A stretch of DNA of 64,000 bases from Solimonas sp. SE-A11. Lineage in GTDB: Bacteria; Pseudomonadota; Gammaproteobacteria; Nevskiales; Nevskiaceae. A model generated the notes under the pieces. That model was not told where the DNA came from and did no database searches. It was given only the letters and a program-made list of their open reading frames with translations. The DNA lies in contig NZ_JAUASX010000022.1 in NCBI RefSeq assembly GCF_030345715.1, forward strand, positions 1-64,000, in the 5' to 3' direction. Positions 16,051 through 23,540 of the stretch are shown here, piece by piece. The translations under genes and the position numbers were made by a program. The first letter of the stretch is position 1. Every line of letters begins with the position of its first letter.

Positions 16051-18234
16051 ATGCCGACATTGCTCTTCGCCTGCACGCTGTTCCTCAGCTCCGCGCTGCT
16101 GTTCGCGGTGCAGCCGATGATCTCCAAGATGGTGCTGCCGCTGCTGGGCGGCTCGCCCGGTGTCTGGAATGCCTGCATGTGCTTCTTCCAGGCCGGGCTG
16201 CTGGCGGGCTATGCCTACGCCCACCTGCTGGCGAAACGGCTGGCCTGGACCACGCAGGCAGCGCTGCACGCCTCGCTGCTGCTGCTGGCCTTCCTGTTCC
16301 TGCCGCCGGCACTGGGCCATGCGGCGCCGCCAGCCGATGGCTCGCCGGTCTGGTGGCTGCTGGGCCTGCTGGCGTTCAGCGTCGGCCTGCCGTTCTTCGT
16401 GCTGTCGGCCACGGCGCCGCTGGTGCAGCACTGGTTCTCGCGCACCCGCCATCCCGATGCCCGCAATCCCTACTTTCTCTACGCCGCGAGCAACGCCGGC
16501 AGCCTGCTGGCCCTGCTGGGCTATCCCCTGGTGATCGAACCCCAGTGGGACCTGGGGCAGCAGGGCCTGGCCTGGTCTGCCGGATTCATGCTGCTGGGCC
16601 TGGCGCTGGCCGCCTGCTTTGCCGCGGCGTACCGGCAGCGCAGCGACGACAACGGGGCGCCGGCGACCGAGGCCGAGGCCCCCGCCGTGTCCGGCCGGCT
16701 GCGCCTGCAATGGCTGGCGCTGTCCTTCCTGCCGTCCAGCCTGCTGCTGGGGGTGACGACCTTCATCACCACCGACCTGGCCTCCACCCCACTGCTGTGG
16801 GTGATCCCGCTGGCCCTGTACCTGACCACCTTCATCCTGGTGTTCGCACGGCGCCCGCCGCTGCCGCATGAATGGACGCGCCGCGCGCTGCCGCACTTGC
16901 TGATCCTGATCGCCCTGCTATCGCTGCTGCACATTGCCTCGGTGTGGCTGCTGGCGCTGCACCTGGCTGGGTTCTTCGTGATCACCATGGTCAGCCACGG
17001 CGAACTGGCGGCGCGGCGCCCGCCCCCCGCCCACCTGACCGAGTTCTACCTCTATATGTCGCTGGGTGGCGTGCTGGGCGGCATCTTCAACGCGCTCCTG
17101 GCGCCGGCGATCTTCTCCGGCGTCTACGAGTATCCGCTGATGCTGGCCGCCAGTTGCCTGCTGGCGGGCCAGGCCACGGCCGGCCGCCGCGCCCTGGCGC
17201 TGGACGGCCTGCTGCCGGCGCTGCTGCTGGGCGCGCTGGTACTGCTGGCCCTGGGCAGCGACGCGCTGCGCAGCCTGCTGGCCAAGGGCGGCCAGGCCGG
17301 TATCGTGCTCGCGGTGCTGGCCTTCGCCGGACTGGCGGCGCTGCTGCTGTCCTTCAGCAGCCGGCCGCTACGCTTTGCACTCGGCATCGCCGCCTGCCTG
17401 GGCTTCGCCATGGTGCGCCAGGTGCAGGGCGCACTGGAGATGGAACGGAGCTTCTTCGGCATCTACAAGGTGATCCCGGTGGAAGAAGGCCGCCGGACGG
17501 CCCTGCTGCACGGCACCACCGTGCACGGCGTCGCCAGCCGCGATCCCGCCCACTACCGCCTGCCGATGAGCTACTACGCGCCGCAGGGCCCCTTCGGCCA
17601 GCTACTGTCCGCCGATGCGGCGGGAGGTCTCGCACGCATCGGCGTGGTGGGGCTGGGCGTGGGGGCCCTCAGCTGCTACGCCAGGCCCGGACAGGCCTGG
17701 ACCTTCCACGAGATCGACCCGCTGGTGGAACGCCTGGCTCGTGACACGCGCCACTTCCGCTACCTGGAAGCCTGCGGGCAGAACACTTCCGTCGTGATCG
17801 GCGACGCCCGCCTGACGCTGGAGCAGGTACCGGACGGCGGCTACGACCTGCTGGTGCTGGACGCCTACAGCTCCGACAGCATCCCGCTGCACCTGATGAG
17901 TCGCGAGGCGCTGGCGCTGTACTTGCGCAAGCTGTCGCCGCAGGGCCTGCTGGCCTTCCACGTGACCAACCGCCATCTCGACCTGATGCCGGTGCTGGCG
18001 CGCCTGGCCGGCGATGCCGGACTGGCCGGGCTGCAGCAACGCTTCAGGCCCGCGGATGAACTGCGCCGGCAGGGCGATGCTTCGGCCACCGACGTGGTGT
18101 TGCTGTCACGCGACCCGGCGAACCTGGCCCTCCTGCTGCCCGGCGGTGCCTGGCAACCCCTGGAAGGCGTGCCAGGCACGCCGCTATGGACCGACAGCTA
18201 CTCCAACATCCTGGGCGTGATTCGCTGGCGCTGA
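16051..18234 (+). CDS. Fused polytopic membrane / spermidine-synthase-like protein
   Basis: The predicted protein has 727 residues. The first about 470 contain some ten to twelve transmembrane helices with conserved blocks V-Q-P-M-I-S-K-M-V-L-P-L-L-G-G and F-F-V-L-S-A-T-A-P-L-V-Q-H-W-F. The C-terminal third is a Rossmann methyltransferase-like domain of the spermidine synthase type (I-G-V-V-G-L-G-V-G-A-L, F-H-E-I-D-P-L-V, Y-D-L-L-V-L-D-A-Y-S-S-D). The family is widespread, but substrate and reaction are not established. GGAG precedes the ATG at 16051. An in-frame upstream ATG at 15943 would add a C-x2-C/C-x2-C zinc-ribbon-like segment. It is transcribed divergently from the flp operon. Confidence 0.8.
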   Translation: MPTLLFACTLFLSSALLFAVQPMISKMVLPLLGGSPGVWNACMCFFQAGLLAGYAYAHLLAKRLAWTTQAALHASLLLLAFLFLPPALGHAAPPADGSPVWWLLGLLAFSVGLPFFVLSATAPLVQHWFSRTRHPDARNPYFLYAASNAGSLLALLGYPLVIEPQWDLGQQGLAWSAGFMLLGLALAACFAAAYRQRSDDNGAPATEAEAPAVSGRLRLQWLALSFLPSSLLLGVTTFITTDLASTPLLWVIPLALYLTTFILVFARRPPLPHEWTRRALPHLLILIALLSLLHIASVWLLALHLAGFFVITMVSHGELAARRPPPAHLTEFYLYMSLGGVLGGIFNALLAPAIFSGVYEYPLMLAASCLLAGQATAGRRALALDGLLPALLLGALVLLALGSDALRSLLAKGGQAGIVLAVLAFAGLAALLLSFSSRPLRFALGIAACLGFAMVRQVQGALEMERSFFGIYKVIPVEEGRRTALLHGTTVHGVASRDPAHYRLPMSYYAPQGPFGQLLSADAAGGLARIGVVGLGVGALSCYARPGQAWTFHEIDPLVERLARDTRHFRYLEACGQNTSVVIGDARLTLEQVPDGGYDLLVLDAYSSDSIPLHLMSREALALYLRKLSPQGLLAFHVTNRHLDLMPVLARLAGDAGLAGLQQRFRPADELRRQGDASATDVVLLSRDPANLALLLPGGAWQPLEGVPGTPLWTDSYSNILGVIRWR

Positions 18235-18255
18235 GACGCCGCAGCCACCCTGCCC

Positions 18256-19176
18256 TCAGTGCTGCAGGTACAGCAGGCGCTTGATCTCGCGCTGGCCGCG
18301 GGTCACCGCATGCAGGATCACGCCGCAGGTGAAGGCCATCAGTGCCGACAGCATGATGCCGGTGCACAGCACCGCGGTAGGCAGGCGCGGCACCAGCCCG
18401 GTGCGGGCGTATTCCAGGAATAGCGGCAACGACAGCCCCAGCGAGGTCAACGCCAGCAGCGCCGCCACCACGCTGAAGAACAGCAGGGGCCGCTCGCTGC
18501 GGAACAGGCGCGAGATGGTCCACAGGATGCGCCAGCCGTCGGGCAGTGCGCGCAGCTTGCTGGTGGAGCCTTCCGGACGCTCCACGTAGGGACCTTCGAT
18601 CTCCGCCATCGGCACCCGCAGCGACAGCGCGTGCACCGCCAGTTCCACCTCGATCTCGAAACCGGTGGCGAGCGCCGGGAAGGACTTGGCGAAGCGCCGC
18701 GAGAACACCTTGTAGCCGGACAGCACGTCGTCCATCTGGTGGCCGAACAGGTAGCCGATCAGCGAGGTGAACAGGCGGTTGCCGAACTGATGCCCGCGCC
18801 GGTAGGCCTCCGCGCCCTGCGCCAGCCGCCGGCCGTTGACCAGGTCGAGCTGCTGCGCCAGCAACGCCTCGATCATGCGCGGCGCCGATGCGGCATCGTA
18901 GGTGGCGTCACCGTCGACCAGCACGTAGCAGTCCGCCTCGACGTCGGCCAGCATGCGCCGCACGACATGGCCCTTGCCCTGGCGCCGCTCGGTGCGCACC
19001 ACCGCGCCGGCGGCGGTGGCCAGGGCCACGGTGTCGTCGGTGGAGTTGTTGTCGTAGACGTAGACGACGGCGCCCGGCAGCGCCGCCAGGAAGTCGCCCA
19101 CGACGCGCGCAATGGTCTCCGCCTCGTTGCGACACGGCACGAGGACGGCGATGCGGGGGCTGGAGATCATGTTCAC
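18256..19176 (-). CDS. Family 2 glycosyltransferase, membrane anchored
   Basis: This 306-residue protein has an N-terminal GT-A domain: I-A-V-L-V-P-C-R-N-E-A-E-T-I, D-N-N-S-T-D-D-T, G-K-G-H-V-V, and D-G-D-A-T-Y as the metal-binding DxD. Two transmembrane helices follow at about residues 230-255 and 265-290. This resembles polyprenyl-phosphate sugar transferases (DPM1/GtrB-like), which load a sugar onto a lipid carrier at the inner membrane. It overlaps the GtrA gene upstream by four bases, as expected for a GtrA/GtrB-type pair in which GtrA flips the lipid-linked sugar. The acceptor and sugar are unknown. Confidence 0.85.
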   Translation of the reverse strand: MNMISSPRIAVLVPCRNEAETIARVVGDFLAALPGAVVYVYDNNSTDDTVALATAAGAVVRTERRQGKGHVVRRMLADVEADCYVLVDGDATYDAASAPRMIEALLAQQLDLVNGRRLAQGAEAYRRGHQFGNRLFTSLIGYLFGHQMDDVLSGYKVFSRRFAKSFPALATGFEIEVELAVHALSLRVPMAEIEGPYVERPEGSTSKLRALPDGWRILWTISRLFRSERPLLFFSVVAALLALTSLGLSLPLFLEYARTGLVPRLPTAVLCTGIMLSALMAFTCGVILHAVTRGQREIKRLLYLQH

Positions 19177-19553
19177 GCGCTAGGATTCCGGAAAACGTAA
19201 TGCCGGGACAGCAAGTAGTTGGACACCAGCGCCGCCGCCGTGCCCGCCAGGTAGGGCAGCAGCAGCCCCTGTTCGACGCCAGCGGCCGTGATCCAGGCCA
19301 GGAACACGGCATAGTTCACGCCGCAGCCCAGGCTCTGCACGCCCAGGTAGCGCAGACCCTCCGGCCCCGGCCGCGCGCTGGAACCGAAGGTGAACCAGCG
19401 GTTGCCGGCCCAGGTGACGCCGACCGCCGCCAGGAAGGCCAGCAGTCGCGCCAGCCACCAGGCCTTGCCGACGCCTTGTGCCAGCAGGAAGAATACCGCG
19501 GCATCGACGATGAATCCGGCACCGCCCACCAGAAAGAATCTCAGGAATGCCAT
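19173..19553 (-). CDS. GtrA-like flippase
   Basis: This 126-residue protein has four transmembrane helices and the GtrA family signature: F-L-V-G-G-A-G-F-I-V-D near the start, N-R-W-F-T-F-G-S mid-protein and N-Y-L-L-S-R-H-Y-V-F near the end. GtrA proteins are thought to translocate undecaprenyl-phosphate-linked sugars. The start at 19553 was chosen by family length; upstream sequence in frame is not protein-like. It is coupled to the GT2 gene through an ATGA overlap. The large membrane protein at 19656 is divergent and may share the pathway. Confidence 0.85.
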   Translation of the reverse strand: MAFLRFFLVGGAGFIVDAAVFFLLAQGVGKAWWLARLLAFLAAVGVTWAGNRWFTFGSSARPGPEGLRYLGVQSLGCGVNYAVFLAWITAAGVEQGLLLPYLAGTAAALVSNYLLSRHYVFRNPSA

Positions 19554-19655
19554 TGACGGACCGATCGAAGACGCAGCGCACAGTATCGCCCGCCCTGGCG
19601 TGACGGAATACCCGTCCGGACACACGGCGCCATCCGCCGGAAGACCCTTGCTCCC

Positions 19656-21440
19656 ATGACATCCTCCGCCCCCGGCCGCACCCTGGCCCTGCTGGTCGCC
19701 ATGCTGATGATGGCCGTCGCCCTGGCCCGTTCGGCACCGAGCTCCTTCGAGCGCCTGTCGCAAGCCGACCTGTCCAACCCCGACAGCTACTACAACCTCG
19801 TGGTGCTGCAGGACCGTACGCCGGAGCACGGCCACCGCTTCGTCGCGCGCGACAATGCGCCCTACGGCAGCTGGGTCCACTGGACCGAGCCCTACACCTG
19901 GACGCTGTGGCAGTTGCACCGGCCGCTGCGGGCCGCCGGCCTGGCCGAGGAGCTGGCGTTGCGCTATGCCGGCGCCGCACTGAGCCTGCTCGGCATGCTG
20001 GCACTGGCACTGTTCACCGCGCTGGCGGTGTCGTCCACCGGCACGCGCCGCACCGCCATGATCAGCGGCCTGGCACTGGCGGCCTGCATCCCGCTGCATG
20101 CCTACGGCAACATGCTGCAGATCACCCATCACATCTTCATGCTGGCGCCGCTGGCCGCGGCGGCGGCCTGCCTGCTGCGCCGCTCGTCCCTGCCGCGGCC
20201 GGGGCTGGACCTGCTGGGCGGCGCCTTGCTGGCACTGGGCTGGTGGATCTCGCCAGAGGCGATGCCCTTCGTGGTGGGGCTGGTGTACCTGCGCATCGCC
20301 GCGCGCCTGCAGGGAACCGCGCCGGCACTGTGGTGGCTGGCGCCCGGCTTGTTCGGACTGACGCTGCTGGCATGGTGGCTGGACCCGCCGCCGCCCACCT
20401 TCCCGGCCTGGACGCTGGACCGCATGAGCCTGGCCTGGCTGCTGCTGGCCGGCCTGCTGGCGGCGATGCCCCTGGCGGCGGAAGCCTGCCTGCGGCGCGG
20501 CCTGTCGCTGGGCCGCAGCTTCGCGCTGATGATCGCCGTGTCGCTGGGGGCCCTGCTGGCCTGGGTGCTGGCGGTCCCCGAGGTGCGCGCGGGGCCGGCC
20601 GGCCTGATCCCGGCGGAACTGCGGACGCTGTGGTGGAACCAGATCATCGAACTGCAGACCGCGCATCGGCCGCACCAGTGGATGGCCTACCTGGGCCTGC
20701 CGCTGGCCGGTGCCCTGGCCGCCGGTTATCGCGCCTGGCGCGAGCGCAGCCTGTGGATCGCGGCGCTGGCCTGCATGTCCCTGGCCTATGGCCTGCTGGG
20801 CGTGTGGCACCTGCGCATGGGCGCGGCCGCGGGCGTGGCCGGCGCACTGGCCTACGGCATCGGGCTGGCCGGGCTGCGCGGCTTCGGCGACGTGGACGAG
20901 ACACTGCCGCGGCGCAGCCAGCTGCGCGTCTTCCTGCTAACGCTGTTCCCCGCGCTGCAACTCACCGCGACCGTGGGCCTGGCCTCGCTGTGGCCACCTC
21001 CGGCGCAGGAGAAGCACTGCAGCCTCGCCAGCGTCGCCCCGACACTGCAGCAGATTCCGCAGGCAACCTTCCTGGCGCCGGTATTCAGCGGCTCGGAGCT
21101 GCTCTACCGCACGCATCACCGCATCATCACCGGCCCCTACCACCACAACGTGGAGGGCCTGCTCGACAATTACCGCGCCTGGCTCTACACCGGCACCGAC
21201 CAGCCGCCGGAGATATTCGCCCGGCGCAGTGTCGGCTACGTGCTGGGCTGCACCTACTATCAGAATGAACTGCGGGGCAGCGAGGGCCATCGCACGCTGA
21301 TGGAGCGCGTGGCCGATGGCGACACCCCGCCCTGGCTGCAGGCCCAGCCCTGGCCGGCCGGCACCGAAACCGAGTGGCGCCTGTACCGCGTCCAGCCGCC
21401 TGCCTCCTCGTCCTCCGCCGCCGGGGAGCCTCGGCCATGA
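19656..21440 (+). CDS. Large polytopic membrane protein, GT-C-like
   Basis: This 594-residue protein has an N-terminal signal-anchor and about ten further hydrophobic helices between residues 100 and 440, then a soluble C-terminal region of about 130 residues. A loop after the first helix contains D-S-Y-Y-N-L-V-V-L and W-V-H-W-T-E-P-Y. Acidic/aromatic residues in the first periplasmic loop and the overall plan resemble GT-C glycosyltransferases that use lipid-phosphate sugars. No clear family motif confirms it. It is divergent from a GT2-GtrA pair that could supply such a donor, and its stop overlaps apaH by four bases. The function is inferred only. Confidence 0.6.
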   Translation: MTSSAPGRTLALLVAMLMMAVALARSAPSSFERLSQADLSNPDSYYNLVVLQDRTPEHGHRFVARDNAPYGSWVHWTEPYTWTLWQLHRPLRAAGLAEELALRYAGAALSLLGMLALALFTALAVSSTGTRRTAMISGLALAACIPLHAYGNMLQITHHIFMLAPLAAAAACLLRRSSLPRPGLDLLGGALLALGWWISPEAMPFVVGLVYLRIAARLQGTAPALWWLAPGLFGLTLLAWWLDPPPPTFPAWTLDRMSLAWLLLAGLLAAMPLAAEACLRRGLSLGRSFALMIAVSLGALLAWVLAVPEVRAGPAGLIPAELRTLWWNQIIELQTAHRPHQWMAYLGLPLAGALAAGYRAWRERSLWIAALACMSLAYGLLGVWHLRMGAAAGVAGALAYGIGLAGLRGFGDVDETLPRRSQLRVFLLTLFPALQLTATVGLASLWPPPAQEKHCSLASVAPTLQQIPQATFLAPVFSGSELLYRTHHRIITGPYHHNVEGLLDNYRAWLYTGTDQPPEIFARRSVGYVLGCTYYQNELRGSEGHRTLMERVADGDTPPWLQAQPWPAGTETEWRLYRVQPPASSSSAAGEPRP

Positions 21441-22276
21441 CCACGTACGCGATCGGCGACGTACAGGGCTGCTATGACCCGCTGCGCCGGCTGCTGGAGC
21501 GCCTGCGCTTCGACCCGGCACAGGACCGCCTGATCTTCCTCGGTGACCTGGTCAATCGCGGGCCGCAGTCGCTGGAAGTGCTGCGCCTGGTGCGCTCGCT
21601 GGGCGACCGCGCCATCAGCGTGCTGGGCAACCACGACCTGCACCTGTTGGCGGTGGCCGCGCGCGGAGAAAAAGCCAGCCGCAAGGACACGTTCCAGGAC
21701 GTGCTGGAAGCGCCCGACCGCGAGGAGTTGCTGGCCTGGCTCAGCCGCTGCCCGCTGGCCTACGACGATCCGCAGACCGGCGTGCTGGCCGTGCATGCCG
21801 GTGTCGCCCCGCAATGGACCCGCCTCGAGGCGCTGGCGCTGGCGGCAGAAGGCTCGGCCTGCATCGCCGGCCCCGATGCCGGCGGGTTCTACGCCCACAT
21901 GTACGGCGACGATCCCGACCAGTGGCGCGACAGCCTCAAGGGCTGGAAGCGCCTGCGCTTCATCGTCAACTGCTTCACGCGCATCCGCTACTGCGACGCC
22001 GAAGGGCGGATCGACACCCGGCACAAGGGCGCGCCCGGCAGCCAGCCGGCACAGCTGCATCCCTGGTTCGAGGTGCCGGGACGCCGAACGGCGACAGACC
22101 GCATCGTCTTCGGCCACTGGTCCACGCTGGGCAAGCTGAGCTGGAGCGACGGCAAGGCCCTGGGCCTGGACACCGGCTGCGTCTGGGGCGGCCGGCTGAC
22201 GGCGATGGACCTGCAGACCGGCGAGCCAAGCGGCTGCGAGTGCCCGGCGGCGCAGAAGCCCGGGGCCGGCAGCTAG
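21437..22276 (+). CDS. apaH: Symmetrical bis(5'-nucleosyl)-tetraphosphatase
   Basis: This 279-residue metallophosphoesterase has the ApaH signature: G-D-V-Q-G-C at residues 7-12, G-D-L-V-N-R-G-P near 34, G-N-H-D near 62 and F-G-H-W near 222. It hydrolyses Ap4A to two ADP; in enterobacteria it also removes Np4 caps from RNA. Length is normal. The ATG at 21437 overlaps the preceding stop. In many gammaproteobacteria apaH sits near ksgA/apaG; here it instead follows a putative glycan-related membrane protein. Confidence 0.93.
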   Translation: MTTYAIGDVQGCYDPLRRLLERLRFDPAQDRLIFLGDLVNRGPQSLEVLRLVRSLGDRAISVLGNHDLHLLAVAARGEKASRKDTFQDVLEAPDREELLAWLSRCPLAYDDPQTGVLAVHAGVAPQWTRLEALALAAEGSACIAGPDAGGFYAHMYGDDPDQWRDSLKGWKRLRFIVNCFTRIRYCDAEGRIDTRHKGAPGSQPAQLHPWFEVPGRRTATDRIVFGHWSTLGKLSWSDGKALGLDTGCVWGGRLTAMDLQTGEPSGCECPAAQKPGAGS

Positions 22277-22477
22277 AGTCGATGCAAACCCTGTTCCCGC
22301 CGGCCGGCGGGCTACCGCTTTGCCGCTGCTTTCTCTACTCTGGCCACGAACGCCGCCCCGTCCTTCCATCAGCCAATCCGGCCCGCTGGAAGGGCATGCA
22401 GTGCAAAGCGGTCCAGGGCCATGCATGCTCACTGGGCGGCCCTGTATCCGCGGGCGTGACCACTACGCACGGTACGG

Positions 22478-23029
22478 ATGAGCACTATGTTCAAGATGGA
22501 CAGACAACGCGGAGCGACAGCGGTCGAGTATGCGCTCGTGTTCCCGGTGTTCTTCCTGCTGTTCTACGGCATGCTGAGCTACGGCCTGATCTTCCTGATG
22601 CGCCTGAATCTTCAGCATTCGGCCGAGGAAGGCGCGCGCGCCGCCCTGCGCCACCAGCGCCTGCCCAGCGGCAACACCGAAAGCCCGGCCCCCTCGCAGC
22701 TCGAACTGCGACGCCGCCAGGCCGAGGTGGTCGCCACCCGGCACAGCAGCTGGATCAATACCTGGAAACCCGGGCTGCTGCAGATCCAGGCCAAGATCTG
22801 CCCGGCCGACGCCGCCATCGACAACGCCGCCCAATGCCCGCCAGGCTCCAATGCCTCGAACTGTGACGTATTGCCCGGTTGCCAGGTCGTGGTGACGATG
22901 AGCTACCCCTATGCCGCCCACGTCAACGGCCCGGCGCTGCCGCCGCTGCCAGGCTTTGGCCTGCTGATCCCCAACTACCTGACCGCCCAGGCCCGCAGCC
23001 TGCTGGACGGCAAGGCGCTGGACCTGTGA
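22478..23029 (+). CDS. tadE: TadE-family pseudopilin
   Basis: This 183-residue protein opens with R-Q-R-G-A-T-A-V-E-Y-A-L-V-F-P-V, the TadE motif, which combines a type IV-like cleavage G|A-T-A-V-E-Y with a hydrophobic helix. A periplasmic domain of about 140 residues follows, with two likely disulfide pairs. TadV would process it. Several in-frame ATGs (22478, 22487, 22496) exist; the first is used. It starts a three-gene plus-strand unit with tadF and tadG, separate from the minus-strand tad operon. Confidence 0.88.
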   Translation: MSTMFKMDRQRGATAVEYALVFPVFFLLFYGMLSYGLIFLMRLNLQHSAEEGARAALRHQRLPSGNTESPAPSQLELRRRQAEVVATRHSSWINTWKPGLLQIQAKICPADAAIDNAAQCPPGSNASNCDVLPGCQVVVTMSYPYAAHVNGPALPPLPGFGLLIPNYLTAQARSLLDGKALDL

Positions 23030-23523
23030 AGCGCCCCGCCGACCGTTCCCGGCAGCAGGGCGCCGCGGCGATGGAATTCGCCCTGGTGCTGCCGGTGTTC
23101 CTGCTGATCCTCTACGGACTGATCACCTTTGGCGCCGCGTTCTACACGCAGCTGGCCATCTCGCGCGCGGCGGAAGACGGCGCGCGCGCGGCGATCCAGC
23201 CCGGCATCACCGACGCCATGATCAAGAGCGAGGTGATCAATTCGCTGGCCACCTCGTCGATCGCGCCGCGGGCCCACAACGCCAACTTCACCTCGCGCCG
23301 CGACTGGCTGAATACCCAAGTCAAGCCCTCGCGCGTGATCGTCGTGCGCAACACCGCCTGCAATGGCGCCGGCAGCTCCGGCTCCGTCAGCATCACGGTC
23401 GACTTCCCTTACGACAACGCTGCCGGTACCCGCATCCTTCCTTCCATCACGATACCGGCGGTAGGCGATATCGACGGGTGGATGCCCAAGAAGCTCGTGA
23501 GCTGCGCCACGGCCCAGATCTGA
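23026..23523 (+). CDS. tadF: TadF-type pseudopilin (TadE/TadF family)
   Basis: This 165-residue protein carries Q-Q-G-A-A-A-M-E-F-A-L-V-L-P-V-F-L-L-I-L-Y-G. It is the second TadE-like N-terminus here, with the cleavage-site Glu retained and Tyr replaced by Phe. A periplasmic domain ends with C near residue 160. The start is a GTG at 23026 overlapping the TGA of tadE (GTGA), so translation is coupled. Together TadE and TadF are minor pilins needed for Flp fibre assembly in other species. Assignment as TadF rather than a second TadE is by position. Confidence 0.8.
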   Translation: MKRPADRSRQQGAAAMEFALVLPVFLLILYGLITFGAAFYTQLAISRAAEDGARAAIQPGITDAMIKSEVINSLATSSIAPRAHNANFTSRRDWLNTQVKPSRVIVVRNTACNGAGSSGSVSITVDFPYDNAAGTRILPSITIPAVGDIDGWMPKKLVSCATAQI

Positions 23524-23540
23524 TACGAGAGAGGTCCATC

